Part shown: positions 34,068-44,985 of the stretch, piece after piece | Layout of the letters: each line of letters begins with the position of its first letter | How positions within the stretch are numbered: position 1 is the stretch's first letter | NCBI GenBank assembly: GCA_021234155.1 | Contig: JAJEKV010000016.1 | Location: 4,363,896-4,427,895, forward strand | Direction of reading: 5' to 3' | Length of the DNA: 64,000 nt | Origin: Isoetes taiwanensis | Lineage: Eukaryota; Streptophyta; Lycopodiopsida; Isoetales; Isoetaceae | Notes under the pieces: generated by a model | Seen by the model: the letters and a program-made list of their open reading frames with translations, nothing else | The model's database searches: none | Told to the model about the DNA's origin: nothing | Made by a program: the position numbers and the translations under genes

Positions 34068-35223
34068 GCAAATACGAAAACGAAAAAATGAGGGACGAGA
34101 ATTACCTTTTGTATAAGAATGTTTTTCCCATGTCATTGAGGAGTGCGCTTATTTCGACTAGCTCGGCAGGTGTTGTTGAGCCGCCCAGGAACCGGCAATT
34201 TCTGATAGAATACAGCTTATAGAAGAACCGATGCCCAGTATGCTGTGCCTTCTTGATCAGAACTTTCTGGGCCTCTATTGAATGCTGGCCATCTATTATC
34301 ATAAAATGTATGTCTAGATTGTCGATGAAGTCCTCCAGCTTGCTCTACATGATTACCTTCCTCGTTCTTGTATCGTACGGTACTACATCTGCAGGCATTG
34401 GCACTTGCCCTGGATTTTCGATCATGCTGTTCACTATCTCCAAGGAGTGCTGCTTGTCATACCTTCTGCTGATATAAATGGCTTTAGTGGACCTGAAAAG
34501 CCTATCCACGTGGACTGGATGGGTAAAGTTCAGGCCCAGCGGATACTTGTCAGCGTATTTTTTTAGTTTGCTCATTGCCTCCAACTGCCTGGCCTTGTCA
34601 TCGTCACTTGTAAGGCCTGGTGTCGCTTCTGTACTTTCCTTGCCTTTAGAGCTAGCTTCTTCCTTATCCTTCACTGCCTGTAAGTAGACACTGCCCGAGG
34701 GCCTCGTGCTAATGGCTCGTCGAACAGATGTAAGCCCCTCGCATATTCTTTTAGGAGTCAATGGCTCACCAACTGTCCAGCCAAATTTAAAGAGGGTATC
34801 GGCCATGTCGTCTGATCTTAATGCAGTCTCTTTAAAAGAGCTAGAACTGCATCGATTGATCTTCTTTAGGCTCTTCTTATGTTTTTGGCCCACTTCAAGT
34901 AGCACTGAATAGAAAGAATCGTCCTGTACTTCGCATGTTATAAGAATTCCCTGCTTCTTCATTTGATCAGTCTCTCTTACCCTAGAGATGAATATGAGGT
35001 CTGTCTTCCCACCAGTTTTGAAGATCTCCACATACCATTCTGATCCCTCCATAAGATCTTCTTCTGGACATGGAGGTTCTACCTGTCCTTGGCTTTTTCT
35101 GGGCTGAAGAGGTCTCGGTGTGTTTGGTTCTCCTTTTGATTGTTTTTTGTGATCCTGTAAAATTATAGCACATGTGTGAATCTTTTAATGCTAAAATATA
35201 TGCTAAGTCGAAACATACGCAAC

Positions 35224-35346
35224 AAAAACGCGCTTGGCGCGATTTGAAAATGAATACAGAGCAAGTTCCTTTACTTAATTGGGCCCATGCGCGAGGCGCG
35301 TTTTTTCCCAATCAAATTGCAACAAATACGCGCTAGGCGCGTTTTA
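35224..35346. repeat. Three GCGC palindromes in intron 1 of the ParB-like gene
   Basis: AACGCGCTTGGCGCGATT (about 35226), ATGCGCGAGGCGCGTT (about 35287) and ATACGCGCTAGGCGCGTT (about 35326) are spaced about 60 and 40 bases apart. Each keeps the GCGC...GCGC core while the flanks vary between AATC and AAAC types. Confidence 0.8.
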
Positions 35347-35751
35347 GAAGTGACCTTAAAGATAAAGGAACTAAGGGAATGACTAATTACACTGCATCAG
35401 GGGCGTTTTGTCAGAATCAAAATGCTCAGGACACAACTAACTAAAAAAAAAACACAACTTAAAGAGTTCAATCTTCATCTCAAGATATAGAAACTAATGT
35501 AATGCCTTATTCAACTGCGGCAGGGACACAAATAACTGTAAACACCACAACTAAAAGAGTTGAATCTTCATCTCAGGACACAACTAACTATAAAAAACAC
35601 AACTAACTACTTAATACTGTTCAGCTAAATATACAAGCTTGAAACAGCACATACAACATTAAAAGAAAAAACAACATGCACACATTAAGCATTTATTTGC
35701 ATGCATTTTTGGGACATATGCACTCAAATATTAGAGGACATATGCTTCTTA

Positions 35752-36777
35752 GGGCCATTTCCCACTCGCCATTAAGTTAAGTTAATTTAACCAGTTGGTT
35801 ATCTTTAACTTAACCGAAAAGAGATTATGCTTTCCCATTAAGGTCGTTAAGTTAAGACTAACTTAACGGATTATGAAGATATACATTCCCACTAGACTTG
35901 TTAGGGATCACTTAGGTTAAATTCAAAAAATCAACTTAACCTAACATTTACAATGAGTTGATGTTTCACACTAGTAGTTAAGAGGCTTTGTTAGGTTAGA
36001 GATACTTTAGTTAAGAGATGCCATTAAGTTAAAGATATCTAAAGTATTTCTTAGTTGTTGAAACCAACAATCCATGAAGAGATACAAGGTTTATTTTCGA
36101 TCTCTTCTCTTTCTATATTTTCGATATTCTTTATCTGTCTCTATTTTTTCTCTCTATGTATTTCTCTATTTTTTAACCTTAATTTGGATGTCTCATTATT
36201 TTTAGTGGGTGTCACATTTTTCTTGGCATTGGAAAAACCGTAGGTACACGCTCCCTAAAAATAATCTAAGAAATGTTTCCACTATCGAAAAAAGAACTAC
36301 AAATTCTAGTCATTAGATGTTCAAATATGCTCTAAGGTGCGAAAACTACCCTAGATTCAATTCGATTCTAATGAATTGTCCCTTGAGCGGAGGAAATCCA
36401 AAAAGCTTTTGATCCTCAAGCTACTCTAGCTGTTCAAAGAGATGAAATAAGCCATTTTCATATAAAAAAAATAATAATAACCTAACTAGATTGTTACCCC
36501 TTTCTCACTTAACAGTTAGGTTAAGTTAGTTCTTAACCGAGTTAAGTGTACCTTTCCTGGGCCACTTAACTTCTAGTTTAAAATAAGGGGTCCAGTTAAA
36601 GTTTTAACTTAACTTAACTTAACTATTATCAGTATGAAAGTGACCTGGTTAAGTTAACCATAGTTAAAATTTAACCAAGTCCTAACCTAACTGGTAGTAA
36701 CTTAAATGCTAGTGTGAAAGCAAGTTTCCGTTATTTACCCCATTTAACCTAACCTAACTGCCAGTGGGAATGGACCC
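35752..36777. mobile_element. PIF/Harbinger (Tourist-like) MITE with TTA duplication
   Basis: TTA flanks both sides (35749-35751 and 36778-36780). The left end is GGGCCATTTCCCACTCGCC; the right end read inverted is GGGTCCATTCCCACTGGCAG. Both continue into ATTAAGTTAAGTTAA-type repeats. Terminal GGGCC-type inverted repeats plus a 3-bp TTA duplication are the Harbinger signature. At 1026 bp with no transposase it is non-autonomous. Internally, AACTTAAC/GTTAAGTT repeats are dense at both ends. It lies within intron 1 of the ParB-like gene. Confidence 0.85.
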
Positions 36778-37022
36778 TTATCGGATAATAACTCTACTAT
36801 TACAAAAAAATTCCTACAAATCTAACAAAAAGCAGAAAAAAATCCTAAAAATCTAACAAAAAGGACACTAACAGAACAAAAACACTGATTCATACCTGAG
36901 GCGCTTGCTGGATTTGTGCTTTCCGCTTGTTCAGCATGCTCCAGGCTTTGGATTGGTGCTTTGGGATGTCGCCCACCTCTACCTGCGCCTCGGGCGCGGC
37001 TGCCAGATCCTCTAGACGCCAT

Positions 37023-37444
37023 AGAACTGCAAATGCGGATAATATGAGACTGGGGTTTTGGTTTAAACTTATATGTATGCGTTCATAATCTAGGCCGTCA
37101 GATTTACAACCGTAAATTCAAATTCGCGTCCTTTTCAATTTATACCGCCTGAATTAACCGCCCGTCCCGCTCATTTACAAATTTAAAATGAGATTTTCTT
37201 TCCAGTGCAATTTCAAGAAAACATATAATTATTATTTTCAAGAAATGCATATGTGGCAATCTACTTACCACCTAATCGGCCACCTACTATCAGAGCGCCC
37301 TCAAACGACCGAGCCGCCTTCAATCCCAAGATCAATCGACCGAGTCCAAGATCAATCGACCGAGCCGCCTTCAATCGACCGAGGGCCCAATCGATGGCGC
37401 CCAAGATCAATCGACCGAGCCGCCTTCAATCCCAAGATCAATCG
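37023..37444. promoter_or_regulatory. Shared divergent upstream region with a CGACCGAGCCGCC minisatellite
   Basis: The ParB-like gene starts leftward at 37022 and the DUF8039-like gene starts rightward at 37445, so they share about 420 bp. From 37312 to 37443 a unit CAAGATCAATCGACCGAGCC / GCCTTCAATC is repeated about five times with variation. It lies just 5' of the rightward ATG and would be in its leader. A bidirectional promoter is inferred from geometry; no clear TATA box is visible. Confidence 0.5.
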
Positions 37445-37788
37445 ATGTCTGCTGAACTAAGGTGAGTGTGCTTCCATTCCGAATATGCACACCTTTTTCC
37501 TCTATTTTTCCAATGCCAATTCTAGCATTCTGGTTCTTTAACAGTGTCAGAGAAGAATGCTATCTTTTAACAGCAAACTTGAAGCGCCGAGTACGATTAT
37601 GTAAAATCGAAGATCTGAATCCAAGTTCTATGTGTCATGGTGTTCCTCTTGGAAACAGTTTCTGTAAGATTTCCATTATAAACTGCAATTATGAAGATGA
37701 GGCTCTTCCACGAAGACATCCCGGTGGCGATACAGTTGGTGAAAGCGTGGGCACATTTGTAGCATGGCCAAAAGAACGTCTGAAAAAG
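37445..37788 (+). CDS. DUF8039-like gene, first two exons
   Basis: Exon 1 (37445-37461) encodes MSAEL plus a split codon and ends at the donor GTGAGT. Exon 2 (37545-37788) follows TTTAACAG, and the phases fit exactly. Exon 2 encodes VREECYLLTANLKRRV, CHGVPLGNSFCKISI and DTVGESVGTFVAWPKERLKK, ending at the donor GTATGTA. PLGxxxxKVxI followed by TVGxxVGxFVAWPK is the pattern of DUF8039, a domain usually found in proteins of plant mobile elements, often with Ulp1-like proteases. Downstream exons were not found, so the gene is partial or its remainder was displaced by later insertions. Confidence 0.6.
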
Positions 37789-38032
37789 GTATGTATATTA
37801 GGATATTAAAACAAAAATGAATATATCATAACATCTGCGTGATGTTGTGAATTTTGAATTCTGTGATGCTCTTTAGCCAGTCTTATCAACCCCATGAAAC
37901 CACACATTAATGAAAATGTGTAGTTTCTTGGGGTTGGTCATACTGGCTGGAGGGCATCAAAGGATTCAATGTTTTCGACATTGCATATAAAAAAACATAA
38001 TAAACTAAGTCACACATAAAAATATAAGGTGC

Positions 38033-38743
38033 AAAATTGCGCCAGGCGCGAGTTTGTATTTATATTCAAAAAACGTATATGTACATTTCTTCTTCTGTGA
38101 AAATGCGCCAGGTGCGAATTCTTTCTATCTCTACAAAATGTCACATAGGCCCACTTCATCGGCCCAATACCGAGTAAAGTCCCACCTGTACCACTCTGAT
38201 ATGACATCATCCTTAAATTCCCTGCGAATGTCGAGTCTCTAAATCAGAGTGTCTCGTTGATCCTTGATACTCCTAATCAATGCCTCTTATTTATTTGTTG
38301 GCATGAGCCTTACTAAGAGCATGAGGAGCCGCATATGTCCAGTGATGCGATGTTAGCATTCCCATGGCCCCTAATACAGACTGTCATATGGCTTGTCCAA
38401 CTCTCTTTGAATGTTTTGAACAGCACAATTAAGTAGTATCTTGTACAGGGTCTAACGTTGATGGTCGTCCAGGGGAAGTGTATTTGAACTAGGAGCAGCC
38501 ATGGCACTAGAATGAGAGAAATTAACTAGTTAGCAAATGATATTACTCTCCCCATAAAACGATTCTAAACATACAAAATTCAAAACGCGCCAGGCGCGTT
38601 TACTTTGTTTTTTTCACAGATCTACTTCACACGCGCCTGGCGCGTATGAAATAGAAAGGCCAAACTAAAAACGCGCCTGGCGCGCTTTGATTAACCTAGT
38701 GGAAAATAGGAAGCCAAAATAGAAATGCGCCAAGCGCGATTTC
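38033..38743. repeat. Six GCGC palindromes around a minus-strand coding remnant
   Basis: Copies start at about 38035 (TTGCGCCAGGCGCGAG), 38102 (ATGCGCCAGGTGCGAA), 38583 (AACGCGCCAGGCGCGTT), 38629 (CACGCGCCTGGCGCGTA), 38669 (AACGCGCCTGGCGCGCTT) and 38724 (ATGCGCCAAGCGCGATT). The central trimer varies between CAG, CTG and CAA while the outer GCGC pairs are kept, as expected if the dyad itself is under constraint or was recently amplified. Confidence 0.8.
38125..38508 (-). pseudogene. Minus-strand coding remnant with ATG at 38503
   Basis: The minus strand reads MAAPSSNTLPLDDHQR, a stop, then LYKILLNCAVQNIQRELDKP, a shift, then LGAMGMLTSHHWTYAAPHAL, and further on LDIRREFKDDVISEWYRWDF with TRYWADEVGLCDIL up to about 38125. 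An intron-like border (TTTTGTAG...) follows, next to a GCGC palindrome. The sequence is protein-like but degenerate, and I cannot place it in a family. Its setting is the same as that of the other palindrome-associated genes. Confidence 0.45.
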
Positions 38744-38759
38744 TCCCATTCTAACATAT

Positions 38760-39460
38760 TATTCTAACAGAATGCATAATGCAGAATGCAGAATGCAGAA
38801 TATGAAGGTAGTAGAATAGAATAAGAGCCAGTTTAGTATAATAATAACACTCGTTGTTTAGTTCATTATTTAGGTCATTGTTTTAGTTCATTATTTAGAG
38901 CAGATAGAAGAAGAGCTAGTGAAATAGAATAAGAGCAAGATCATAGAGCAGATAGAACATAGAGCAAGATCATATAGGCAAGATCATAGAGCAGAGAGCA
39001 GAATGCAGAATGCAGAATGCAGATTGCAGAATATGAAGCCAGTGAATATGAAGGCAGTAGAATAGAATAAGAGCCAGTAAAATAGAATATGAAGCCAGGG
39101 GAATAGATAGAGCAAAGCTAAGAGCAGATAGATCAGATAGAATAAGTACATAGATCAGAATAGATCAGAATAGATAGGATAAGTACAGATAGATCAGAAT
39201 AAGTACATAGATCAGATAGAATAAGAGCAGATAGAGCAGATATATAATAATAATACTCCTTGTTTAGTTCATTATTTAGTTCATTGTTTTAGTTCATTAT
39301 TTAGAGCAAATAGAAGAAGAGCTAGTGAAATAGCGCAGATAGAAGAAGAGCTAGTGAAATAGAATAAGAGCAGATACAGCAAAATCATATAAGCAAGATC
39401 ATAGAGCAGATAGATCATAGAGCAAGATCATATAGGCCAGTAAGCACTCCCCTTGATTAA
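38760..39460. repeat. Degenerate AGAGCAGATAGAATAAGA low-complexity region
   Basis: Units such as GAGCAGATAGA, GAATAAGAGC and GCAGAATGCAGAATGCAGA recur irregularly over about 700 bp. Longer duplications include the TTAGTTCATTATTTAG block at about 38860 and 39255. There is no coding signal. Confidence 0.8.
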
Positions 39461-39565
39461 CCCTGAAGCTCATATAACATATAAAGAACAGATAAAGCAG
39501 ATAGAACAGAACTTTCAAATACTAGAATAAAAACAAGAATACCATAACATAGATTAAGTTCCCAT

Positions 39566-39814
39566 AGATTGGCAATAGAGACAGGTCGGTGGTCTAAAAC
39601 TCCAGTGGACGAGAGGCTCTGCAGTTTGTGCAATACAGGTGACATTGAAAACGAAGATCATGTATTTGCCGAATGCCCAGCATATGAAGAACTTAGAGAG
39701 AAATTCAACATACATGTAGCTGATTTTAGATCTTTGTTTCAGTTGCAATTGTTCAAAGTAGGATCATATATTAAGGCTGTAGATGAACATCGTTCTCTAC
39801 TGCTTAAAATCTGA
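39566..39814 (+). pseudogene. C-terminal zinc-binding remnant of a LINE
   Basis: The frame reads LAIETGRWSKTPVDERLCSLC, then GDIENEDHVFAECPAYEELR. A C-x2-C ... H-x4-C module after an ETGRW motif is typical of the end of some non-LTR retrotransposon ORF2 proteins. The minus-strand block at 56211-56567 has the same pattern (VETGRW, RYCKLCD, EDEDHTLLRC). It belongs to a LINE lineage different from the full-length one at 41025. Confidence 0.7.
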
Positions 39815-40499
39815 TTCATTGTACTTGGGCTCCATGGCCTTCTTGGCCCGAGCGAGCAAAGATAAATAAATAAATAAATAAATAACAGACTTTAAGTAAA
39901 GAACAGGAAATACTAACCTATTTGCGTTCTGTACCCGAGATTTGAGCCTCTGCCTTTTAGCCGAAACCGAAAATCGAAAACAAAAGTTGATTTGAGTCGA
40001 GAAGAAGCCAATAGCAGATAATTTGGAAATCGAGAAGCCGAGAACCTTAAAGCCAAAACCAAAAAACCAGAAAATTTTGTTATTCCAAGCCGAAGCCAAA
40101 AAACCAGAGAGATTTTAGAGATTACCAGCTGAAAGCGCAACAGCTGATCGCCAGAAAAGCCAAAGATTGTCGAAAAGCTAGAAAAGCAGATATCAAATAG
40201 CAGAAAAGCAGATAGAATAGCAGATAGCTCGAAAAGCAGATAGCTCGAAAAAAAGCGCCAACAGAAGTTCGAAAGAGACAGAAAATTGGGAAAAGGATTG
40301 TAAACTGAAAGTATTGAATGCTTTAAAAAATTCTTACCGCGCCATAATTTTAGGCCGTGAAAAATTATTACAAGGTTTAATAAGGTTTATTAAGGTTTAT
40401 ATAAGGTTTATTATATCTATTATTATTTACTTAAGTATATAACATTTACTTAAGTCTATTAACTTTAGATTATAGATTATTATATATTATATAACATTA
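39815..40499. other. No recognisable gene
   Basis: An (AAATA)n-like run at about 39866-39885 may be the tail of the LINE remnant just upstream. The rest is A-rich with AGAAAAGCAGATAG repeats (about 40150-40250). AT-rich TTTATTAAGG repeats lie just before the Helitron end at 40500. Confidence 0.5.
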
Positions 40500-40527
40500 C
40501 TAGTAATGGTGCCCAGCGTTGCTGGGC
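40500..40527 (-). mobile_element. Helitron 3' terminus on the minus strand
   Basis: Read on the minus strand, GCCCAGC-aac-GCTGGGC is followed by ACCATTA, CTAG and T, nearly identical to the terminus at 12784-12811. The Helitron body therefore extends rightward from here. The LINE (41025-48828) and possibly the hAT element (49407-50010) were inserted into it later. The 5' TC end was not located. Confidence 0.8.
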
Positions 40528-40872
40528 GTATGTTGAAAGCCTATAAATGTTCTGGGCAGCAATGAAAAAAGCGTGCCCAAAATAAGCTTGGTCTATAATT
40601 CTTATTTTTGTAATAGAGAAATTGGGTTTTGTGTTTTCAAATATAAGGAGTGTATGATAATTGAGGATGATTTTTGTTTGTCACATCTATAATAAAAAGC
40701 CCCACTACATTTTCATTTTTGCAATGTTATACATGGAGCTCGAAAATGGAAATGTCTCTAATCAGTAAAAATGTCGCTTAATATTTGAGGCTACTGGCAA
40801 AAATATATGTTACTACATGTTTGTGTATTTTATCGAAATTTTTTTATTTTCTACTCCATTCAATCTAAGCTT

Positions 40873-40977
40873 TCATTTTGACATTGTAGCAAATGCCATG
40901 GATCTCAAATGCTTATGAGTAAGCATAGGCTCAAATAGGGCCTTGCCCTCTTTTCTGCTCATGTAAGCAAAAGCAAT
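40873..40977 (-). pseudogene. Last exon of an unidentified gene carried by the Helitron
   Basis: After an acceptor TTGCTTCAG (minus strand), the frame reads IAFAYMSRKEGKALFEPML, THKHLRSMAFATMSK and stop at 40873. Its upstream intron is split by the LINE: the sequence resumes at 48844. A minus-strand open block at 49099-49398 (KFFKRYDVLLGHKRNRDIYS, VFLFVSDNASYFQMHFEV) could be an earlier exon. I do not recognise the family. Like the oligoribonuclease at 9787, it is probably captured DNA. Confidence 0.5.
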
Positions 40978-41246
40978 CTGAAGCAAGAATATAAGCAATT
41001 TGGTATAAGGAATTTGGTTCAGAGTGGAAGTTTTAAAGTTCTGGTGGGGCACGGAGAAAATGGCGTGCGCCATTTTTCTTGATTTCTTTGTCTTTTTCCC
41101 GGATTTTTCTGTTCAAATACCTTTCTTGGGAATTCTCCCTTGGAACTCACCAATTTTGGCTTGAATTGGATCGAATTTGAAGGAGATCTGCTGGCTGCCC
41201 CTGTAGAGGGCCAACACTAACACATTCCCCATGCTCTGAGCTTCTG

Positions 41247-41543
41247 ATGGATGTTAAAATTTTCACAATTCTCAAACATGGCCCGAGATTTACCTGTGGT
41301 TTTCTATCAGGATCATCCTCAGAATTATGGAATTCATTAGTAACCAATACTTTCTTTCCAGATTCCTTATTTCGGCAAGAGTATACCTTCGTTCCTAGCT
41401 GCGTTGAATTTGAAACAGAGATGCTTAATTCTTGGTTGGAGGAATTTATAGGTGACAGCAAGATTTCAGCAACAGGAATATTCAGAGTCAATTGTGATTG
41501 GGCAGAAGACAAAATCATTGTGAAGGTTTACTCAGAGAATTAG
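41247..41543 (+). CDS. Small ORF of 98 codons in the LINE 5' region
   Basis: It starts MDVKIFTILKHGPRFTCG and ends WAEDKIIVKVYSEN. It lies 375 bp before the main ORF1, in what would be the 5' UTR. It could be a short upstream ORF, a captured sequence, or chance. No motif is recognised. An opposite-strand frame overlaps it (41147-41518), which weakens the case. Confidence 0.3.
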   Translation: MDVKIFTILKHGPRFTCGFLSGSSSELWNSLVTNTFFPDSLFRQEYTFVPSCVEFETEMLNSWLEEFIGDSKISATGIFRVNCDWAEDKIIVKVYSEN

Positions 41544-41918
41544 AAAATTGTTATAGTGCTTTCCTTAAAGTTACAGTATTTGAATGGTTTTCTTGCAAGG
41601 ATTCATGAATCGAACAATCTTGGCTTTTGGTTTGGCAATCAGATCTCTTTTAGTTAAATGTGATTCTTCCTAGTCGTCTCTTCCCCTGTTTGCCTTTTTT
41701 CCCCTTTTCCGTCTTTCAATTTCGTTCAATTACTTTTGTTGTATCACCCTGAGCTTTTGCGATGGCTTTTAATTTCACGGAAAACCCTAAAAATTTAGCT
41801 TTTCTTCACTCTTTTCGCCAAACTTTCCGCTCAAGAGCGTGCCTCGTCTCTCCCTAAACTTAAATTCCTTTCAAGAGAAGCCTCGTGGACACCGCTTCTC
41901 TTTGGGAATTTTGAAAAT

Positions 41919-44182
41919 TTGCTTCCAGCCAACTCTGCAATGGATCCAATCTCGCATAAGGTCCCGTTCTGGGATAATCTGTCTGCTGATCCTGATCATA
42001 GGGGTATTCTGCATCCTCTCGACCCAATTACTCAAGTTCCCCGTCCATATGGAGTTTCAAGAAGACATCAGGAAATACGGTCGGATGAAGAACTGGACGG
42101 AAGATTGGAAAGGACAAGACATCCCTATCTCCAACAAAGAAAGATGAGACTCTATGATGGTATTTCTCTCAATCTTCCAATTGTCCATTCTAAAATTGGT
42201 GCTTTGTCACAGAGTGCTGTCATAGTCAAGGTTCAAAAATGTGGTATTAAGCTTGACAAATTATGGGGTTATCTGCTTAACCTAAACAAAGGGATCATAA
42301 TCCAAGCTGTTTACTGGCTAAACTTTCCTTATATCATGCTTGAATGTGGAAATGCCAGATCAGCAAACTTCTTTCTTAATTATGGTCCCTTGACTTTTGA
42401 GACCTCTCAGCTAACCTTCCTGAAATGGCACCCGAAACTTGATATGGACCAATTGAACAATCTTTGTATTGCTTCTACATCCCTTTTCGGTCTTAATCCT
42501 ATATACTGGGATGAAGAATGCTTCAAGCTTCTCTTCAATTCAATTGGCACCTACATCTCTACTGAATACTCTCCTTCGAGACCTCCAAGAGCCTTTGTCC
42601 AGTTAGACTTGTCCAAAGATATCCCTCTCTCAATTCCCTTCAATGACACCTTTGGAGTAGAATCATCTTTAGCTCTTAGATGGTCTGGATTGCCTTCCCA
42701 ATGCCAAAAATGCTTTCAAAGACATTTCTGGTACTCAGACTGCAAATCCTCAGCAGAATTTCAGCAAGATAGTAGATTGAATGTGAGTGCAGGTGAAAAA
42801 ACAGGGGCCCTCCCTCACAATAATGGAGGTAAAATAAGGGAAAAGACATCCAATGGGGATGTCACTTTCAGAAAACAAAGGTCAAGGAGTTGGAAACATT
42901 TCAGAAACCACCAGAAAGTGAGAATTTCAAGTGGACAAAGGTTAATGGCAGCTACAAAAGGATTCAAAAACAAAAAGCAGCAAGGGAACAGTTGAAAGCT
43001 AAAGATAAAATGCATGAAGATAATTCCTTCTCATATAAGAGAAGTAATGGAATTACAATTGGAGAACCAAAAATTCTGGTCAAAGGGGTCATCCCTGAAA
43101 AAGTAAAGCATACCACTCATGATCTATGTTTGACATTGACCAATATCATCAAGGATGCCAAAAGTCAAGATAAGGGTCAATGCTCCTACAGTCTAATGGA
43201 CTACCCCATCAAAAACATAAGCAAAGATGGGTCTTTAACTATGAAATCTCAAGGCAAAGCTAAGCAAAAGATGAATCTTACCCCAAGGACTTCACAGACT
43301 TCTTCCACTCATTCAGCAAGTCTGTCCCAGCTGAAGATATCTTCTTATGTGCCTCCTGGTCTTTTGGATGTGGGTTTGACTAAACCCACAATTCAAACCA
43401 ATGAAGGTTTTTCCATGGATAATCAGCAACATCAGGACAATCAGGCTCAACATCAAACTGATCTGCATATCGACTGTCAAAATCCTTTTCAGGTATTATC
43501 TGACCTAAACAATAATCTAGATTTAGATTTAGATAAGAGCAGAGAATGTTTACCTTCACCTGTCATTCCATCATCACACCCTTCTGAGATTGCCATAGCT
43601 CATAACTCTGTTCCACTCATTCCTCCCATTCAGACCTCACTCCCATCCCTTATTGATTTGGATTCTCCAATTGTGGAAGAACCTTTCAGTCCTCCAAGAA
43701 TATCTAGTAAGGTTGCAGATCAGCTAGCTTCCCTGCAAATGCATATGGTTCATGACACAACAGATCAAGGTCTCTCTAAAGATACTGAGCTCAAAGGGAT
43801 AGCTACTTCTGACTTTGTTCCTGAGACTCCAGAGGATAAACAAGATTCAGTAGTGCAAATGGAGCTTCAAGAAAACTCCAGGCAAGTATTAGATTCTATC
43901 TTATTAAATACTCTTGATAATAACTCTATGTTTCATTTTTATCCTGGTGGTTGCTCTGATTATAGTGATTGTGAAGATTATATGAATGATAAAGAAAACT
44001 GGTGCAAGGAGGATTATCTTATAGATAACACAGCTAATCTATCTAAACCTGATATTGATCCTCCTGCCAAGAAATCTGCTAAAAAAGCCAGGAATAACAT
44101 AGGGAAGAACCCATCTGGTATGAATAAGACTCCTGCCCAAAATACCAGGAGCAAAAAGAAATCTAAAATATCCGTAATTTGA
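41919..44182 (+). pseudogene. LINE ORF1 (gag-like nucleic-acid-binding protein), frameshifted
   Basis: The first frame (41919-42870) encodes a DUF4283-like globular part with VQLDLSKDIPLSIPF and a zinc-knuckle-like CQKCFQRHFWYSDC. At about 42870 the protein moves to a second frame (42890-44182). This part is low-complexity and Ser/Pro/Asp-rich, with a basic C-terminus (KKSAKKARNNIGKNP, TRSKKKSKI) that probably binds RNA. Plant L1 ORF1 proteins coat their RNA for target-primed insertion. A single frameshift separates the two halves. Confidence 0.75.
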
Positions 44183-44208
44183 TTTCCTCTTTCTTTTTCT
44201 CTTTTCGA

Positions 44209-44985
44209 TATGAAGATTTTATCCCTCGAATCTTAGAGGCATCAAAGGTCCTCTTAAAAGGAGACGAGCCATTGCTCGATCAAATTATATAATGCTTGAC
44301 ATAATTCTTCTTCAAGAGATTAAGTTGCCTTCTTTGAATGTAGCAATCTAGGTGAATGGATCTACCCAAACTCCTCCTCCTGCGATTGACTCTTTGGGGC
44401 TAGTGGTGGTCTTGCTATAATATGGAAGTCTGATATCACTCATATTTCTATTCATAATGGTCCCTCTAAAACTTGGCAAGCTGTCACTCTCTCCATTTCC
44501 AACTCCATCTTTGGGGTTGTGAATGTCTATGCTCCTACTTCTCCAAATGATAGAGAACCTGTTTGGAATGAGATTAATTCATGGTTAGGCACTCAAAATC
44601 TGGATAATTGGATCCTTGCTGGTGACTTTAATAACACTCCCTCCTGGGAATTAAAGTTAGGGAATAAGATCAATATGTCTAGATCTGAAAAGCTGGCCTG
44701 GGATTCTCTTTAACCGACAATGGTCCGATTTACATTCCTTCTTCCACTTTGCTACTTATACCTGGTCCAATAAACAGAAAGACAAAGCCCGTGTTTACTG
44801 CACTTTGGATAGATTTTATGTGTCCAACTCTGCCACCTCTTTCTGGGATAATAGCTATGTTTCTAGTGATGAAGGGACCTCCATCTCTGATCACCAACCT
44901 CAGTTTCTTCACACTTATCATGTCACCAAAATCCAGAGGCAAGGAAGTACTCCTTATAAATTCAATATCTCTCTTTTAGATAATG
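44209..44985 (+). pseudogene. LINE ORF2 endonuclease (APE-like) domain, several breaks
   Basis: The blocks occur in order: SNLRGIKGPLKRR, IILLQEIKLPS (catalytic Glu), VVNVYAPTSPND (44519 onward), ILAGDFNNTPSW (Asp and Asn of the active site) and TSISDHQPQF (catalytic Asp-His, about 44880). These are the conserved boxes of the APE-type endonuclease that nicks target DNA. Stops at 44349 and 44711 and frame changes show that it is broken. Confidence 0.85.

Larger units (their letters stand above)
32375..37022 (-). pseudogene. ParB-like (DGQHS-box) gene, three exons, with disabling lesions
   Basis: Predicted minus-strand exons are 37022-36896 (MASRGSGSRARGAGRGG, Arg/Gly-rich), 35154-34106 and 33642-32375. 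Exon 2 carries a basic linker and a Lys-rich region, then HPVHVDRLFRSTKAIYISRR and SMIENPGQVPMP. After an in-frame TAG (34345-34347) it reads DIHFMIIDGQHSIEAQKVLI and LLNDMGKTFLYKR. The order (basic R-R box, then I-DGQHS-A) resembles the ParB/sulfiredoxin nucleotide-binding fold and DGQHR-type domains. That assignment is inference from motif shape. Exon 3 has ARNQWIEYGKPMP, a Lys run, FSSDPVWEKWNEFWDAYV and WSLEDYIRSSTYAVVA, and it carries two frameshifts (about 33540 and 32720). Introns GTATG...ACAG and GTAAT...GCAG hold the GCGC palindromes and a Harbinger MITE. The phase joining exons 1 and 2 does not fit simply. A long family of uncharacterised plant proteins of this kind is likely. Confidence 0.55.

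Noticed and set aside
36055-36243. Small membrane-protein-like frame (Phe/Leu/Ser-rich)
   Set aside because: It lies inside the Harbinger MITE and reflects T-rich composition.
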